From SpSt-333 sp040751955 (lineage in GTDB: Bacteria; Bacteroidota; Ignavibacteria; UBA10030; UBA8401), in contig JBFMFY010000010.1 in assembly GCA_040751955.1 (NCBI GenBank), positions 1-64,000 of the forward strand: DNA of 64,000 bases, read 5' to 3'. Both the position numbers and the translations under genes were made by a program. Shown piece after piece: positions 10,401-19,455 of this stretch (positions are counted from its first letter, which is position 1; every line of letters begins with the position of its first letter). The notes beneath the pieces were generated by a model that saw only the letters and a program-made list of their open reading frames with translations, was not told the origin of the DNA and made no database searches.

Positions 10401-11041
10401 ATTTCTCTGTTTACAATCGTACCGAAAACAAGAAAATCAAGTTTGCATTCCGCGATGTTGTTGCTCCAGCCAATCCTGCCGATAGCGGAATATTTACAGT
10501 TGCATCGGGTGTAGAGAATTCCGACTTGATCGCATTTTTTGAACGGGATCTCAATGATTCACTCGTGTTGACGTGGCGCTTCAATTTGATTTATGATTCT
10601 GTCAGAACGAATCCATCGGCGGGTGATACGGCATTTTTGGTAATCAAAAAACCGTTCTTATCAGAAGATGTCTATGAATTTGTAACTGTCACACAACATC
10701 AAGATCCGGAAAAAGCAAAAACTGACCTGAACAAGATCAAAGTGGTTCCTAATCCGTACGTTGCAGCGGCTTCATGGGAACCGAAGAATCCGTACTCCAG
10801 CGGGCGTGGTCCTCGGTCGATCCATTTTAACCATGTCCCGCAGGTGTGCACAATCCGCATCTACACTGTCAACGGCGAACTTGTCCAAACAATCAACCAC
10901 TCGAGTACGCTGCTCGATGGTTCAGCGGAATGGAACCTGTTGACGAGGGACAATTTACCCGCATCGTACGGTGTGTATATTTACCATATCGATGCCCCTG
11001 GAATCGGCGAAAAAATCGGCCGCTTTGCAATTATTAAGTAA
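7442..11041 (+). CDS. Large secreted surface protein with Asp/Asn-rich calcium-loop repeats
   Basis: A 1199-aa secreted protein of no recognised enzyme family. It has a signal peptide (MKLFFIILLAIGVVQSVSAQ), a conserved N-terminal module (about 23-305), an Asp/Asn-rich repeat region (about 305-553), a module from about 555 containing a fibronectin-III-like part (PVPPVLTAVPGDGRVTLYWD), and a C-terminal domain (KVVPNPYVAAASW ... YHIDAPGIGEKIGRFAIIK) of the FlgD-like/type IX sorting kind. It lies between the TonB receptor and a PorV-like gene, 18 bases from each. A paralogue at 19456 has the same N- and C-terminal halves but lacks the repeats. The position suggests a surface glycan-capture or receptor-lid role, an inference only. 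It is not similar to SusD by any motif I can see. Confidence 0.8.
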   Translation: MRTMKLFFIILLAIGVVQSVSAQHVPSKERGDPTLRRKNNIDGNNLRATIFNYGFAGRTGGGIPDEIPFEWPKNTKQHYIALIALWIGGEVKYKYNGRDTTLQIVDLPTYRTDPSTGKSWNMEPIRGYLRPETKSQIAKSSDKKTWPDTWPDKMGDLNDPGWAGSWNGYFGKDQFNADQEMFYKASDDQYDRYPSFFPDSTDKSRKGMGIILDVRAMEWSQILVSDVLFILHSVKNDGTTDMKRAGVTLWLADLVGGDGDSGDDLPFFDLLTDLAWMTDKDGKGNQDFGSTPVGVATIAYLETPGNGTDNIDNDGDGEAGSPKVLSAMIAGEISGNGIDDNNNNLVDEDSTHIPFGTQVGVGFADNIDNNGNGESNSPVISAAMFNGEIADNAIDDNKNGAIDEGNEDVGKAYKDGIDNNNTGETGSPVITQVMIDTAANHNKTFVVNSSVTLYDVGAEDLGLPYADGIDNNGDGRIDEGIDENIDEMVDELRDDFVDNDGDWNAVTDDVGLDGKGGTGDTGEGDGKPTSGAGTNFPGEPNIDKTDVSESDQIGLTNVQYKAAGTFPSFGSTADQLLWNMFMQPGSFYDPTKPLASTDNDLFVSAGFFPLKAGQTERISIAVVMGPDQAKASANKNKAQQTYNEDYQFAKAPVPPVLTAVPGDGRVTLYWDSKSEDSYDSFLAALGRPGLDFEGYKIYRATDPAFLDALKITDGQGNLTFKKPIAQFDKANQVKGFHGIDINGVQFYLGNDTGLKHEFVDSTVQNGQTYYYAITGYDVGWEGGDIAPSESPIAINLTPTGGVELGQNVVKVTPEAPVAGFVPSRANTLQHVSGSSTGIINLNIVDPRLVKNNNKYRITFKDTTIKAQTQTQQDTFKTKSFTLVNVTNAAQPDTIFADYRNFAGGVELPIVDGFRLSFTNETNVGFNDKLSRWSNSNVYRMTAQPWNIVARGNAKPSDYIIVFGEKGMDTSIYFQPASFYKMPSIPVNFSVYNRTENKKIKFAFRDVVAPANPADSGIFTVASGVENSDLIAFFERDLNDSLVLTWRFNLIYDSVRTNPSAGDTAFLVIKKPFLSEDVYEFVTVTQHQDPEKAKTDLNKIKVVPNPYVAAASWEPKNPYSSGRGPRSIHFNHVPQVCTIRIYTVNGELVQTINHSSTLLDGSAEWNLLTRDNLPASYGVYIYHIDAPGIGEKIGRFAIIK
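8355..9100 (+). repeat. Intragenic Asp/Asn-rich calcium-loop repeat block
   Basis: Within the 7442 gene, residues about 305-553 carry three diverged copies of a 45-55 residue unit. Each pairs an IDNDGDGE/IDNNGNGE-type loop, a GSPVI-like strand and an IDDNxNxxIDE loop (DNIDNDGDGEAGSPK, DNIDNNGNGESNSPV, DGIDNNNTGETGSPV). A further DGIDNNGDGRIDEG and an acidic Gly-rich tail follow. The DxDxDG spacing is that of calcium-binding loops of the thrombospondin-3/dockerin kind. The paralogue at 19456 passes directly from TPGN to LGLTNLQ at this point, so the block is an insertion of about 745 bases relative to it. Confidence 0.75.
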
Positions 11042-11058
11042 CCGGAGGAAGACCAATC

Positions 11059-12084
11059 ATGACTACGACAAAAAAATTTGCAGCGGCTTCCAGTTTCTTT
11101 GCAGTGCTTCTCTTTTCGACGACATTCGGTCAAGATGTAACGAAGGTCGGAACAACGGCGGCGAAATTTTTGAGCATCCCGATCGGACCGCGGGCTATCG
11201 CTCTCGGAAATTCGTACGCGTCCATTGCCGATGAGGCAACATCGCTGTATTGGAATCCTGCAGGTATCACAAAAATTATGGGCAGCGATTTTCATTTTTC
11301 ACATACACAATGGATTGCAGAACTCCGGCACACATTTACGGGTGTCGTTGTTTCCGACCCGGATATGGGTTCATTCGGTATCAGTGTTATTGCAATGACG
11401 ATGCCGGAAATGGAAGTAACAACGGAGCAATTTCCGGAAGGGACGGGGGAACAATTTTCTGCGAACAGTTACGCATTTGGTCTTTCATACGCAAAGACAT
11501 TAACCGAGTGGTTCAGCATCGGGATAACAGGTAAATATGTCCAGGAGGGGATTTACAATTCAAAGGCGACCGCGCTTGCCGTTGATATCGGCACGTTGTT
11601 TACCACCCCATTTTACGGCATACGATTGGGTGTTGCCATCTCCAATTTCGGGAATAAGATGCAGATGACCGGGAGTGATCTTCTTGTTCAAAAAGATATC
11701 GATGAAACCCAGCATGGCAACAATGCAAGCATTGATGCGTACCTCGGTACTGACAAATTCGATTTACCGTTAAACTTACGGATCAGTCTGTCAGGAGAGG
11801 TATTTAAAACTGAGGAACAACGATTAACGTTTGCTGTCGATGCGTCGCATCCGAATGACAATGTGGAGAGCGTCAGCGTCGGTGCTGAGTACTCGTTATT
11901 CAACGATCTGATTTCGCTCCGGGGCGGTCGTCATTTTCTTACGGATTTTGAACAGAAGTATGCATTTGGAGGCGGAATGAAATATCCGATATCCCCCAGC
12001 ATTATTGTTCGCATCGATTATGCATACGCCTCCATGGGAAGATTACAAAATGTACAAACGTATTCTTTAGGTATTCAATTTTAA
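11059..12084 (+). CDS. PorV/PorQ-family outer-membrane beta-barrel protein
   Basis: A 341-aa FadL-like barrel of the PorV/PorQ (UPF0164) family. It has a signal peptide ending FGQ, then the hallmark N-terminal stretch FLSIPIGPRAIALGNSYAS and DEATSLYWNPAGI, beta-strands throughout, and a C-terminal strand (TYSLGIQF) ending in Phe. PorV is the outer-membrane component of the type IX secretion system that shuttles cargo with C-terminal sorting domains; PorQ-type relatives have other partners. GGAGGAAG at 11044-11050 is a strong ribosome site for the start. It closes the TonB receptor / surface protein / PorV-like trio, so a dedicated role in placing the 7442 product on the surface is plausible but inferred. 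Whether it is the genome's main PorV cannot be told here. Confidence 0.85.
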   Translation: MTTTKKFAAASSFFAVLLFSTTFGQDVTKVGTTAAKFLSIPIGPRAIALGNSYASIADEATSLYWNPAGITKIMGSDFHFSHTQWIAELRHTFTGVVVSDPDMGSFGISVIAMTMPEMEVTTEQFPEGTGEQFSANSYAFGLSYAKTLTEWFSIGITGKYVQEGIYNSKATALAVDIGTLFTTPFYGIRLGVAISNFGNKMQMTGSDLLVQKDIDETQHGNNASIDAYLGTDKFDLPLNLRISLSGEVFKTEEQRLTFAVDASHPNDNVESVSVGAEYSLFNDLISLRGGRHFLTDFEQKYAFGGGMKYPISPSIIVRIDYAYASMGRLQNVQTYSLGIQF

Positions 12085-12210
12085 CAACTATTCATAACGA
12101 AGGGAGGGAGGAACAGACACATTTTTACAGAAACGTTGTAGCAATTGCTTTTGGAAATAACTTGCACCATAATCCACTATATTACACATACACAACATAG
12201 GAGAAATTCT

Positions 12211-15129
12211 ATGAAACAACTTACAACACTTTTTCTTGCGATAGTGTTTTCGGTTTCGATGATGTTTGCCGGCAACCCTGGTCGTGAAGAAAAAATTCAA
12301 GAAGAAAAGGCTATGAAGAACCTGTTCCAACAGGGGAACCCAGAAATGGTGAACGGGACTTCATCCTTTACAGCCATTGTCCTTGGGACTGCATACACCG
12401 TTAAATACATCGATTACCTGCCCTCAGGCCATGTGTATGCAACAGCATTTAACGCTTCCGGTGACTATGCACTTTATTCTGCCGATAATGGCAATACATG
12501 GTCAGCCACAAAACTGAATGCAACAACAAACGGCGGTCATTGCAATGTTGCTGCCGTGAATGATTCCGTAGCAGTTGTCGGCGATTACGACGGTAAATTG
12601 TGGAGAACGGAGGATTACGGGAAAACATTTACAGAAGTATATTCATATTCAAATACGGATACAGCATGGTTTGACGGTGTCAAATTTTTGGATGGAAATG
12701 TCGGATTTGCTGTCGGCGATGCTGATTTCTTCGGTCTTCACGTTGTCAAAACAACGGATGCCGGAAAAACATGGACTCGCCTGACGAACATTCCGGATTC
12801 AGCTAAGGGTGCTGCTCGCTTCTTTGCGATTGCGACGTACGGATCGATCATGGAATCTTTCGGCAATAACATTTGGATTGCCTATTATTCTGCTTCAACT
12901 CCGAGAAGAATGATTGCTCCGATCATCAAATCAACGGATGCCGGTGCAACTTGGACATGGCATGAAGCAAACTTAACTGGTGGAACGAATAACTATTTCT
13001 TTAGGACAATCACCTTTGCAGATGCGAATAACGGTTGGGGTGTCGGCAGACAAATTACATCCAGCTCCACGACTGCATTTCCTTTGCACAAAACAACAGA
13101 TGGTGGTGTAACATGGAGTGATTCTATTCCTCTTGAACCCGGTCAAACAATGGCGAGCGGCAAAGCTATTCTTGTGAAGCCGATCAGATCATCAAGCAAT
13201 CTTGTCGTGGTCGGATTTGGTACCGCGGGCGCCAGAGCATGGGTTTCTTCCGACAACGGAGCGACCTTTACATCACTTAAGACCCCGTTTTCCGGTGATC
13301 TTCGAGCAGTAGGTTACAAAGGTACGGATCTCGCAAATGTTATCGTTGGCGGTACCACTGGCCTCTATAAAAAAGCAGAAGGAGTTGGTGTCACATTCCA
13401 GGTGAACATGAGGATTCAGATGCTGGCGAGTAAATTCAATAAGACAACGGACTATGTTGTTGTTCGCGGCAATTTCCAGGGATGGGGTGGTGAAACACAC
13501 AGACTTGCAGACGGTAATAATGACAGTATTTATACCGGTACGTTTTACATGGCAGAAAACCAGAGTCTCGAATATAAATTTGTCGTTATGCCCGGTGACA
13601 AGTGGGAAAGTTCACCAAACAGGACGGGAAACATCACCACTTCGGACGTGACATTCCCCGTTGTGTACTTTAACAACGACAGCACACCGCCTGTGATTGG
13701 AAATAATAATATCACCTTCCGTGTGAAAATGAATATTCAAATGAGAGAAGAAAAATTCGACAAAACGAAGGACAGTGTTTTCGTGCGTGGAGATTTCCAG
13801 GGATGGGGCGGATATGGCAACAAATTGACTGACGCGGATGGTGACAGCATTTATTCTGCCACGTTCGATGTTGGCTCCGGTACAAAGATCGAATATAAAT
13901 TCGTAATTGCCCGCGGCGGTATTGATCGATGGGAAAGCGTTTCAAACAGGCAATTGACTTTGACCGGTTCACCGCAAAATACGCCGTTGGATTGGTTTGA
14001 TAGCGATTCAGTATTCAGTGGCGTGTTGCGCAAAGGGAACATTATTTATACAGTTGATCTCGGACCGTGGATCTCTTTAGGTGTATTCGACAAAGCAAAA
14101 GACACCTTGTTCGTACACGGTGCATTCAACGGTTGGGGACATTCGAACTATGCTAACTCGTGGATGCAGGCTGTTCCTGGAACAGACTTCTATACATTGA
14201 ATCTTGCAACGGAAGGTATTGTTGGCGAAAAGATGAACTACAAGTTCTTTGTTCTCTATGACCTGACACTCCCCGGACGCTCACAATGGAAAGATTATTT
14301 CGGTTGGGAATTGCCGGCGACAGTTGGCGGCGGAAACAGAGAAATAGTGTATGAAGGTACCAACAATCAAGAAATTCCGATCAAGTATTACAACGATGTA
14401 ACCCCGGCGATGGTCATCCCCTCCGGAACCAATGTCAATGTTACCCTGAATATGGATCTCCGTCCGGCGATCAAAGCGTCAACAACGCCGTTCAAGATTG
14501 GACAGGATACATTGTTCTTTGTAACGAACTGGGAAAACTGGGCACGGTTGCAGGGCTGGGTTGAAGGACGTCAAAACAACTTGAAATATACAGATCCTGA
14601 CGGCGACAGCATCTACACGTTGTCGTTCCAGATCAAAGGACCCTCACCGGCTGTGATGCAGTATCAAACAGAATACATCGGCGCACCGGCAGAAGGTGGC
14701 GGATTTGATTTCGGACGTTATCGTACACGGTATATCCGAAAGACCAGCGGCGGTGCATGGCCGGCAAGCTATACGTATCCGACTGATGTGTTCACCGTAA
14801 ATCCTCCGCTTGTTGTTGAAGATCCTTCTGTACTGGAAGTGAAACGAGTGGACAATGCGATCGCACGTACCTATGAATTGAACCAGAACTATCCGAATCC
14901 ATTCAATCCGGCAACCACAATCAGCTACAGCATACCTGCCGATGGATTTGTGACGTTGAAGGTCTTCAACATCATCGGACAAGAAGTTGCAACGGTTGTG
15001 AACGAGAATCAGAAAGCGGGTAAATATACTGCGCGGTTCGATGCACGTTCGCTCGCAAGCGGAGTGTACATGTATCGCATCGAAGCAGGCTCATTTGTCT
15101 CTGCGAAGAAGATGATTCTCATGAAATAA
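12211..15129 (+). CDS. Surface protein: BNR/Ycf48-like propeller plus four starch-module-like repeats and sorting tail
   Basis: A 972-aa secreted protein. A signal peptide (QLTTLFLAIVFSVSMMFA) is followed by a beta-propeller-like region (about 30-390) with Asp-box/Ycf48-type repeats (STDAGATWTW, TTDGGVTWSD, SSDNGATFTS). Then come four immunoglobulin-like modules of the starch-binding E-set/CBM type, beginning VTFQVNMRIQM, ITFRVKMNIQM, IIYTVDLGPWI and VNVTLNMDLRP; the first three carry the GNFQGWG/GDFQGWG/GAFNGWG motif. The C-terminus is a type IX-like sorting domain (QNYPNPFNPATTISY). ATG 12211 has GGAG at 12200-12203; an in-frame ATG at 12145 lacks one. A terminator follows at 15191. It probably binds alpha-glucan at the cell surface, a job like SusE/SusF in Bacteroides, although no SusE/F homology is claimed. 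Confidence 0.83.
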   Translation: MKQLTTLFLAIVFSVSMMFAGNPGREEKIQEEKAMKNLFQQGNPEMVNGTSSFTAIVLGTAYTVKYIDYLPSGHVYATAFNASGDYALYSADNGNTWSATKLNATTNGGHCNVAAVNDSVAVVGDYDGKLWRTEDYGKTFTEVYSYSNTDTAWFDGVKFLDGNVGFAVGDADFFGLHVVKTTDAGKTWTRLTNIPDSAKGAARFFAIATYGSIMESFGNNIWIAYYSASTPRRMIAPIIKSTDAGATWTWHEANLTGGTNNYFFRTITFADANNGWGVGRQITSSSTTAFPLHKTTDGGVTWSDSIPLEPGQTMASGKAILVKPIRSSSNLVVVGFGTAGARAWVSSDNGATFTSLKTPFSGDLRAVGYKGTDLANVIVGGTTGLYKKAEGVGVTFQVNMRIQMLASKFNKTTDYVVVRGNFQGWGGETHRLADGNNDSIYTGTFYMAENQSLEYKFVVMPGDKWESSPNRTGNITTSDVTFPVVYFNNDSTPPVIGNNNITFRVKMNIQMREEKFDKTKDSVFVRGDFQGWGGYGNKLTDADGDSIYSATFDVGSGTKIEYKFVIARGGIDRWESVSNRQLTLTGSPQNTPLDWFDSDSVFSGVLRKGNIIYTVDLGPWISLGVFDKAKDTLFVHGAFNGWGHSNYANSWMQAVPGTDFYTLNLATEGIVGEKMNYKFFVLYDLTLPGRSQWKDYFGWELPATVGGGNREIVYEGTNNQEIPIKYYNDVTPAMVIPSGTNVNVTLNMDLRPAIKASTTPFKIGQDTLFFVTNWENWARLQGWVEGRQNNLKYTDPDGDSIYTLSFQIKGPSPAVMQYQTEYIGAPAEGGGFDFGRYRTRYIRKTSGGAWPASYTYPTDVFTVNPPLVVEDPSVLEVKRVDNAIARTYELNQNYPNPFNPATTISYSIPADGFVTLKVFNIIGQEVATVVNENQKAGKYTARFDARSLASGVYMYRIEAGSFVSAKKMILMK

Positions 15130-15190
15130 TATTTCTGAATGAATGTCGAATGAACAATTCACACATTCATGATGAAGTATAAGTAGTGTA

Positions 15191-15222
15191 AGAGGCAGGG
15201 TGAGTAATTGCCCTGCCTTTTC
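15191..15222 (+). terminator. Intrinsic terminator after the 12211 gene
   Basis: GGCAGGG (15194-15200) and CCCTGCC (15211-15217) form a perfect GC-rich stem, extended by the outer pair A15193-T15218, with a 10-base loop and the T-rich tail TTTTCT. It ends the first transcription unit of the glucan locus, 62 bases past the stop codon. Confidence 0.8.
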
Positions 15223-15264
15223 TATCTTCAGGAAACGATTTTTAGAAACCAACACTGAACACAC

Positions 15265-16647
15265 ATGTCATTTGTTCCTTACTGGGTTTCCGATGCGATC
15301 TTTTACCAGATTTTTCCGGAACGTTTTGAAAACGGAGATACAGCCAACGACCCGCCAAACGCCGAACCATGGGGCGGGATGCCGAAACCGGGAAATTATT
15401 TCGGCGGCGATCTTCAAGGGATCATCCGGCGCATCCCGTACCTGAAAGACCTCGGCATCAATGCACTCTATCTCAATCCGATATTCGCTGCAGACTCAAA
15501 TCACAAGTACAATACCAAAGACTACTTCACTATCGATCCCGCATTCGGTACCAATCAAACATTCGACGAATTGGTGAAAGAATGCCACAAGAATAATATT
15601 CGAATTATCATTGATGGTGTGTTCAACCACGTCGGCACTGCTCATGCCGCGTTCAAGGATGTGAAAGAACATGGGCGCCAATCGAAATTTGCTTCGTGGT
15701 TCAACATCTACTCGTTTCCTGTGGGCGAACCGCGGAAACCGAATTATGAATGTTGGTGGGGGCATGGCGCTCTTCCGAAACTGATGGTGCAGAATCCTGA
15801 TGTGAAGAAGCATATCTTTGATGTCACCAAGTACTGGACCGAGAAGGGAATCGACGGCTGGCGGCTTGATGTGCCGAACGAGATTCCGCATGAGTTCTGG
15901 AAAGAATGGCGTGCGGTTGTTAAAGGTATTAATCCTGAGTGCTACATCGTCGGTGAATTGTGGCAGGATGCCTCTCCGTGGCTTCAGGGAGATGAATTCG
16001 ATGCGACGATGAACTATCGCTTCCGCGATGCCTGTCTCGATTTTTTTGCGCATGATAAAATTTCATCAACTGAATTCTTGAACAGACTGCAAACGGTCAG
16101 AGAGTCGTATCCGTCCGAATGCAACTATGCGATGCAGAATCTGCTGGGAAGCCACGATACGGAACGGTATTTGACAATGTGCAAAGAAGATATTTGGAGG
16201 GTGAAACTCTCTCTTATCTTTCAGATGACGTATGTCGGTGCACCGATGATCTACTACGGCGATGAGATCGGTATGGAGGGAGGAAAAGATCCCGACTGCC
16301 GCAGATGCATGATATGGGATGAAATAAAGTGGAATAAAGAACTCAGGACGCTCGCCAAGAAATTAACGGGGATCAGGAACGAAAACGCAACACTGCGGCG
16401 AGGTGATTTTACAGCAGTCACAGATCATGTTCCCGAGCATGTCGTTCTTTTTAAACGCTCATTGGACAATCAGACATCATTCGTTGCTATCAATAAAAAT
16501 AAGAACGCTGTTAACCTTACATTCCGGATTTCAACTGTCACAGCTTCGATGAAAGAACTGTTATCAGGAGATGTCGTCACCGCATCTGAAGGAAAAATTA
16601 CCACACATCTTCCTGCTCATTCGGGAAAAATATTTGCCTCACTATAA
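15265..16647 (+). CDS. Cytoplasmic GH13 glycosidase (cyclomaltodextrinase/neopullulanase-like)
   Basis: A 460-aa alpha-glucan hydrolase without a signal peptide, so probably cytoplasmic. GH13 regions are complete: IIIDGVFNHVG (I), DGWRLDVPNE with nucleophile D202 (II), IVGELWQD with acid/base E231 (III) and LLGSHDTER with D298 (IV). The entry YQIFPERFENGDTANDPP closely resembles that of the secreted GH13 at 1120. A short C-terminal beta domain follows; there is no N-terminal carbohydrate module, whose loss distinguishes it from classic dimeric cyclomaltodextrinases. It follows a terminator, so it opens a second transcription unit. No strong ribosome site precedes ATG 15265. It would split imported maltooligosaccharides to glucose and maltose; that role is inferred from location and family. 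Confidence 0.9.
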   Translation: MSFVPYWVSDAIFYQIFPERFENGDTANDPPNAEPWGGMPKPGNYFGGDLQGIIRRIPYLKDLGINALYLNPIFAADSNHKYNTKDYFTIDPAFGTNQTFDELVKECHKNNIRIIIDGVFNHVGTAHAAFKDVKEHGRQSKFASWFNIYSFPVGEPRKPNYECWWGHGALPKLMVQNPDVKKHIFDVTKYWTEKGIDGWRLDVPNEIPHEFWKEWRAVVKGINPECYIVGELWQDASPWLQGDEFDATMNYRFRDACLDFFAHDKISSTEFLNRLQTVRESYPSECNYAMQNLLGSHDTERYLTMCKEDIWRVKLSLIFQMTYVGAPMIYYGDEIGMEGGKDPDCRRCMIWDEIKWNKELRTLAKKLTGIRNENATLRRGDFTAVTDHVPEHVVLFKRSLDNQTSFVAINKNKNAVNLTFRISTVTASMKELLSGDVVTASEGKITTHLPAHSGKIFASL

Positions 16648-16662
16648 ATGGAGATACAATTT

Positions 16663-19440
16663 ATGAAGCGCTTGAGTCTTTTCGTGTCGGTTTGTCTCAT
16701 CCTTTCCAATGCGTCTGCCCAATCATCGGCGGACAGCGTTACTGTCGTGTTTCGCACTCATCAGCCGCCAGGGAACAACGTCTTTGTGCCGGGGCAGTTC
16801 AACAACTGGGGACCGAATTCAAGCGGTGTTATAACTGCAGGGGCTCCTTCGCAAATGACCTACGATATGCAGTTATCCGCGTTTATAAAAACATATACTT
16901 TCAAAATCCATGATCCCGGCGTAACCCGAACGCTTGGTGACTCCGTCTTTATGTACAAATTCAACAAAGGAGGAAGCGGCACCGGGTGGTATTCCGATCC
17001 GTTGAACCCGGAGCAAAATCCGAACGATAACAACAATTCAGTCCTGCGCATGACACGATTGTTCTTCTTTCAGTACTATGCTGAAGAATCATCGGAGAAC
17101 ATCATTAGGATTGTGGTCGGTGTTATGCATGCCAACAGCGATACGATTGCCTCAATAAAGTTCTACACCGGTGCAAATGCATCCTCGACAGTGATGACCG
17201 ACGTGACATCTGCATTCATTAAAGAGAAACGAACGCTGAATTACACACTCCCTTCTCCGATCTCGAAATTAAATTACGTTCGACTGGTTGCAACGACTAT
17301 CTCTGGTGATTCGATTGTCTATCAAAATTCTGTGTACGAAGTGGAGCAGGTCCCCATGCCGGCGTATGCAAAGCATGGTGTTACCAAAGCATCTGCACAA
17401 TCGGGCGATTCAACCACATTTCGACTCAGGGTCCCGGGCAAAAATTTTGTTCTCTTACGGATCGCCCCCTCCGGGCAACCGGTTGCGACCGCTCCGCCTG
17501 TTGTGATGAAAAAAGACCCCGCATCGGATAACTGGTGGGTTAATCTCAAACTTACACCGAACACAACGTACGAATACCTGTACGAGATTGAATCGGGGAA
17601 AAAAATTACCGATCCGTTCGGAAGATATGTGGGGACGTACGGCACACGATTTTCGACAGGTGCTGAAGGGTTGGCTGCGGACAATTACGTGTGGACTTCG
17701 ACGGGATATCAGCGTCCACCGTTGAACAAGGTGCTGATTTACGAATTGCATATCGGTGAATTTGCCGGCGGGTACTATTCCAAACCGGCTGGTACTGCAG
17801 GATTTACCGATCTCAAAAATCTTCTGTGGTATTTTGACTCGCTCGGTGTCAATGCAATCGAACTAATGCCGGTGAACGATTACGGTGGCGTGGGGAAATC
17901 GGGACACTCGTGGGGCTATGACCTGAATTCGTACTTTGCGATCGAGCCCGCCTACGGTACGCCGCTCGAATTTAAACAACTCGTTGACGAAGCACATAAG
18001 AGGGGGATTGCAATCATCCTTGACGTTGTCTTTAATCATCAGAACGATACCGGTCCGCTGTGGCAAATGCTGCCGGACGAAACCGCAAATCCATATTTTA
18101 AATTGAATTCCGATCTTCGCTACAACGAGGACAACCTGGCGTTCTTTAAGGATATGGACCATTGGACTCCCGAAACACAGGAATTGGTACTTGAATGCCT
18201 GAAGATGTGGATTGATGAATACAAAGTTGACGGATTTCGCTACGATTTCACGCAGGGGGTCGGTTGGAATTATGATTTTCCCAAAGTGGGTATTCTCGGA
18301 TGGTCGAATGCTATCGACACGATGTACGACGGCACCGTGTACCAAATTGCCGAACACCTTCCTGAAAGTCCTGCGCTGGTCTATTACAGCGGACTGACCG
18401 GCGGATGGCACGATGCATTTCGCGACGAAATTTTCAACGAGGCGCGCTTTGAAAATGTGTCGCTGTTGAACTTTGAGAATTATGTTGTCGGCTTGGATGC
18501 GTATCAATCCAACGATTCGCCGTCGTATCCGTACGACTATGCCAACCGTACGGAACCGGTGAACGCTACCATCACGCACGATGAACAGTCGCTGATCTTC
18601 GAGATGACCTGGTTCCAAAAGGATCCTGAATCAATCGCTGTTCAGCGGGATAAACTGTACGGGACATTTATTTTCGGCTCTTTAGGAATTCCTATGCTTT
18701 GGGAAGGACAGGAGTTTTCTGCTCCCCGGGGCTGGAAAGTTGACGGAGAGAAATTGGGGTACAGACCGGTTGAGTGGAGTTACCTCTCCACACAACGGGG
18801 GAAAGAACATTACGCGTACTACCGGGCACTTGCGTTGCAGCGCAAGTTGAATCCGGCATTACATTCCGGTACGCTGCATACGTTGTACCGATACAATACG
18901 GAAAAAGTACTCGTCTGGGGATTTGTCGATTCGACGACGAACAGCAAAGTGATGTTTGTTGCAAACCTCAGCGCTACGGAGAAGACAGTCACGAATGTTC
19001 CGTGGCTTGGCACAGGAACGTGGTATGATATATTCAACCAAGGTCAGTATAGTGTTGGTGCAACACCGGTGCCGTCGTTCACTATTCCGGGGTATTCTGC
19101 GAGGGTTTATTCCAATAAAACAAACGACGAATTGGGAATTCCGACATCAGTAGAGCCTGTCACAAAGAACGTCCCCTCTGAATTTTCTTTATCCCAGAAT
19201 TATCCCAACCCGTTTAATCCGACAACGACAATACGGTATTCACTTCCGAAAGCAGATTTTGTTTCTCTGAAGGTATTCGATGCACTTGGAAGGGAGGTTG
19301 CGACAGCCGAAAGCGGTATGAGGGAGGCGGGATTCCACAACGTGCAATTTAATTTTTCTCATCTTTCCAGCGGGGTTTATTTCTACTCGTTGACAGCGGG
19401 GAATTACCATGCATCGAAAAAAATGGTTATTGTCAAATAG
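16663..19440 (+). CDS. Secreted multidomain GH13 (CBM48-type, branching-enzyme/pullulanase-like) with sorting tail
   Basis: A 925-aa surface or secreted glycosidase. After a signal peptide (RLSLFVSVCLILSNASAQ) come an N-terminal starch-module-like domain (about 25-105; VPGQFNNWGPN), a linker domain, a CBM48-like isoamylase N-domain (about 245-330), a GH13 barrel and a C-terminal sorting domain (QNYPNPFNPTTTIRY). The barrel has IILDVVFNHQ, FRYDFT (nucleophile D528), YQIAEHLP (E564) and ITHDEQS (D640). Entry LIYELHIGEF is typical of branching enzymes, isoamylases and maltooligosyltrehalose hydrolases. A branch-point enzyme is thus likely, but the precise activity is open. ATG 16663 has GGAG at 16650-16653; an in-frame ATG at 16648 lies one base past the previous stop. 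Confidence 0.88.
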   Translation: MKRLSLFVSVCLILSNASAQSSADSVTVVFRTHQPPGNNVFVPGQFNNWGPNSSGVITAGAPSQMTYDMQLSAFIKTYTFKIHDPGVTRTLGDSVFMYKFNKGGSGTGWYSDPLNPEQNPNDNNNSVLRMTRLFFFQYYAEESSENIIRIVVGVMHANSDTIASIKFYTGANASSTVMTDVTSAFIKEKRTLNYTLPSPISKLNYVRLVATTISGDSIVYQNSVYEVEQVPMPAYAKHGVTKASAQSGDSTTFRLRVPGKNFVLLRIAPSGQPVATAPPVVMKKDPASDNWWVNLKLTPNTTYEYLYEIESGKKITDPFGRYVGTYGTRFSTGAEGLAADNYVWTSTGYQRPPLNKVLIYELHIGEFAGGYYSKPAGTAGFTDLKNLLWYFDSLGVNAIELMPVNDYGGVGKSGHSWGYDLNSYFAIEPAYGTPLEFKQLVDEAHKRGIAIILDVVFNHQNDTGPLWQMLPDETANPYFKLNSDLRYNEDNLAFFKDMDHWTPETQELVLECLKMWIDEYKVDGFRYDFTQGVGWNYDFPKVGILGWSNAIDTMYDGTVYQIAEHLPESPALVYYSGLTGGWHDAFRDEIFNEARFENVSLLNFENYVVGLDAYQSNDSPSYPYDYANRTEPVNATITHDEQSLIFEMTWFQKDPESIAVQRDKLYGTFIFGSLGIPMLWEGQEFSAPRGWKVDGEKLGYRPVEWSYLSTQRGKEHYAYYRALALQRKLNPALHSGTLHTLYRYNTEKVLVWGFVDSTTNSKVMFVANLSATEKTVTNVPWLGTGTWYDIFNQGQYSVGATPVPSFTIPGYSARVYSNKTNDELGIPTSVEPVTKNVPSEFSLSQNYPNPFNPTTTIRYSLPKADFVSLKVFDALGREVATAESGMREAGFHNVQFNFSHLSSGVYFYSLTAGNYHASKKMVIVK

Positions 19441-19455
19441 ACTGAGGACTTCACT

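Noticed and set aside
7442..11041. The large protein after the TonB receptor considered as a SusD homologue.
   Set aside because: No lipoprotein signal Cys, no TPR-like helical pattern, and it is twice the usual size and beta/loop-rich.
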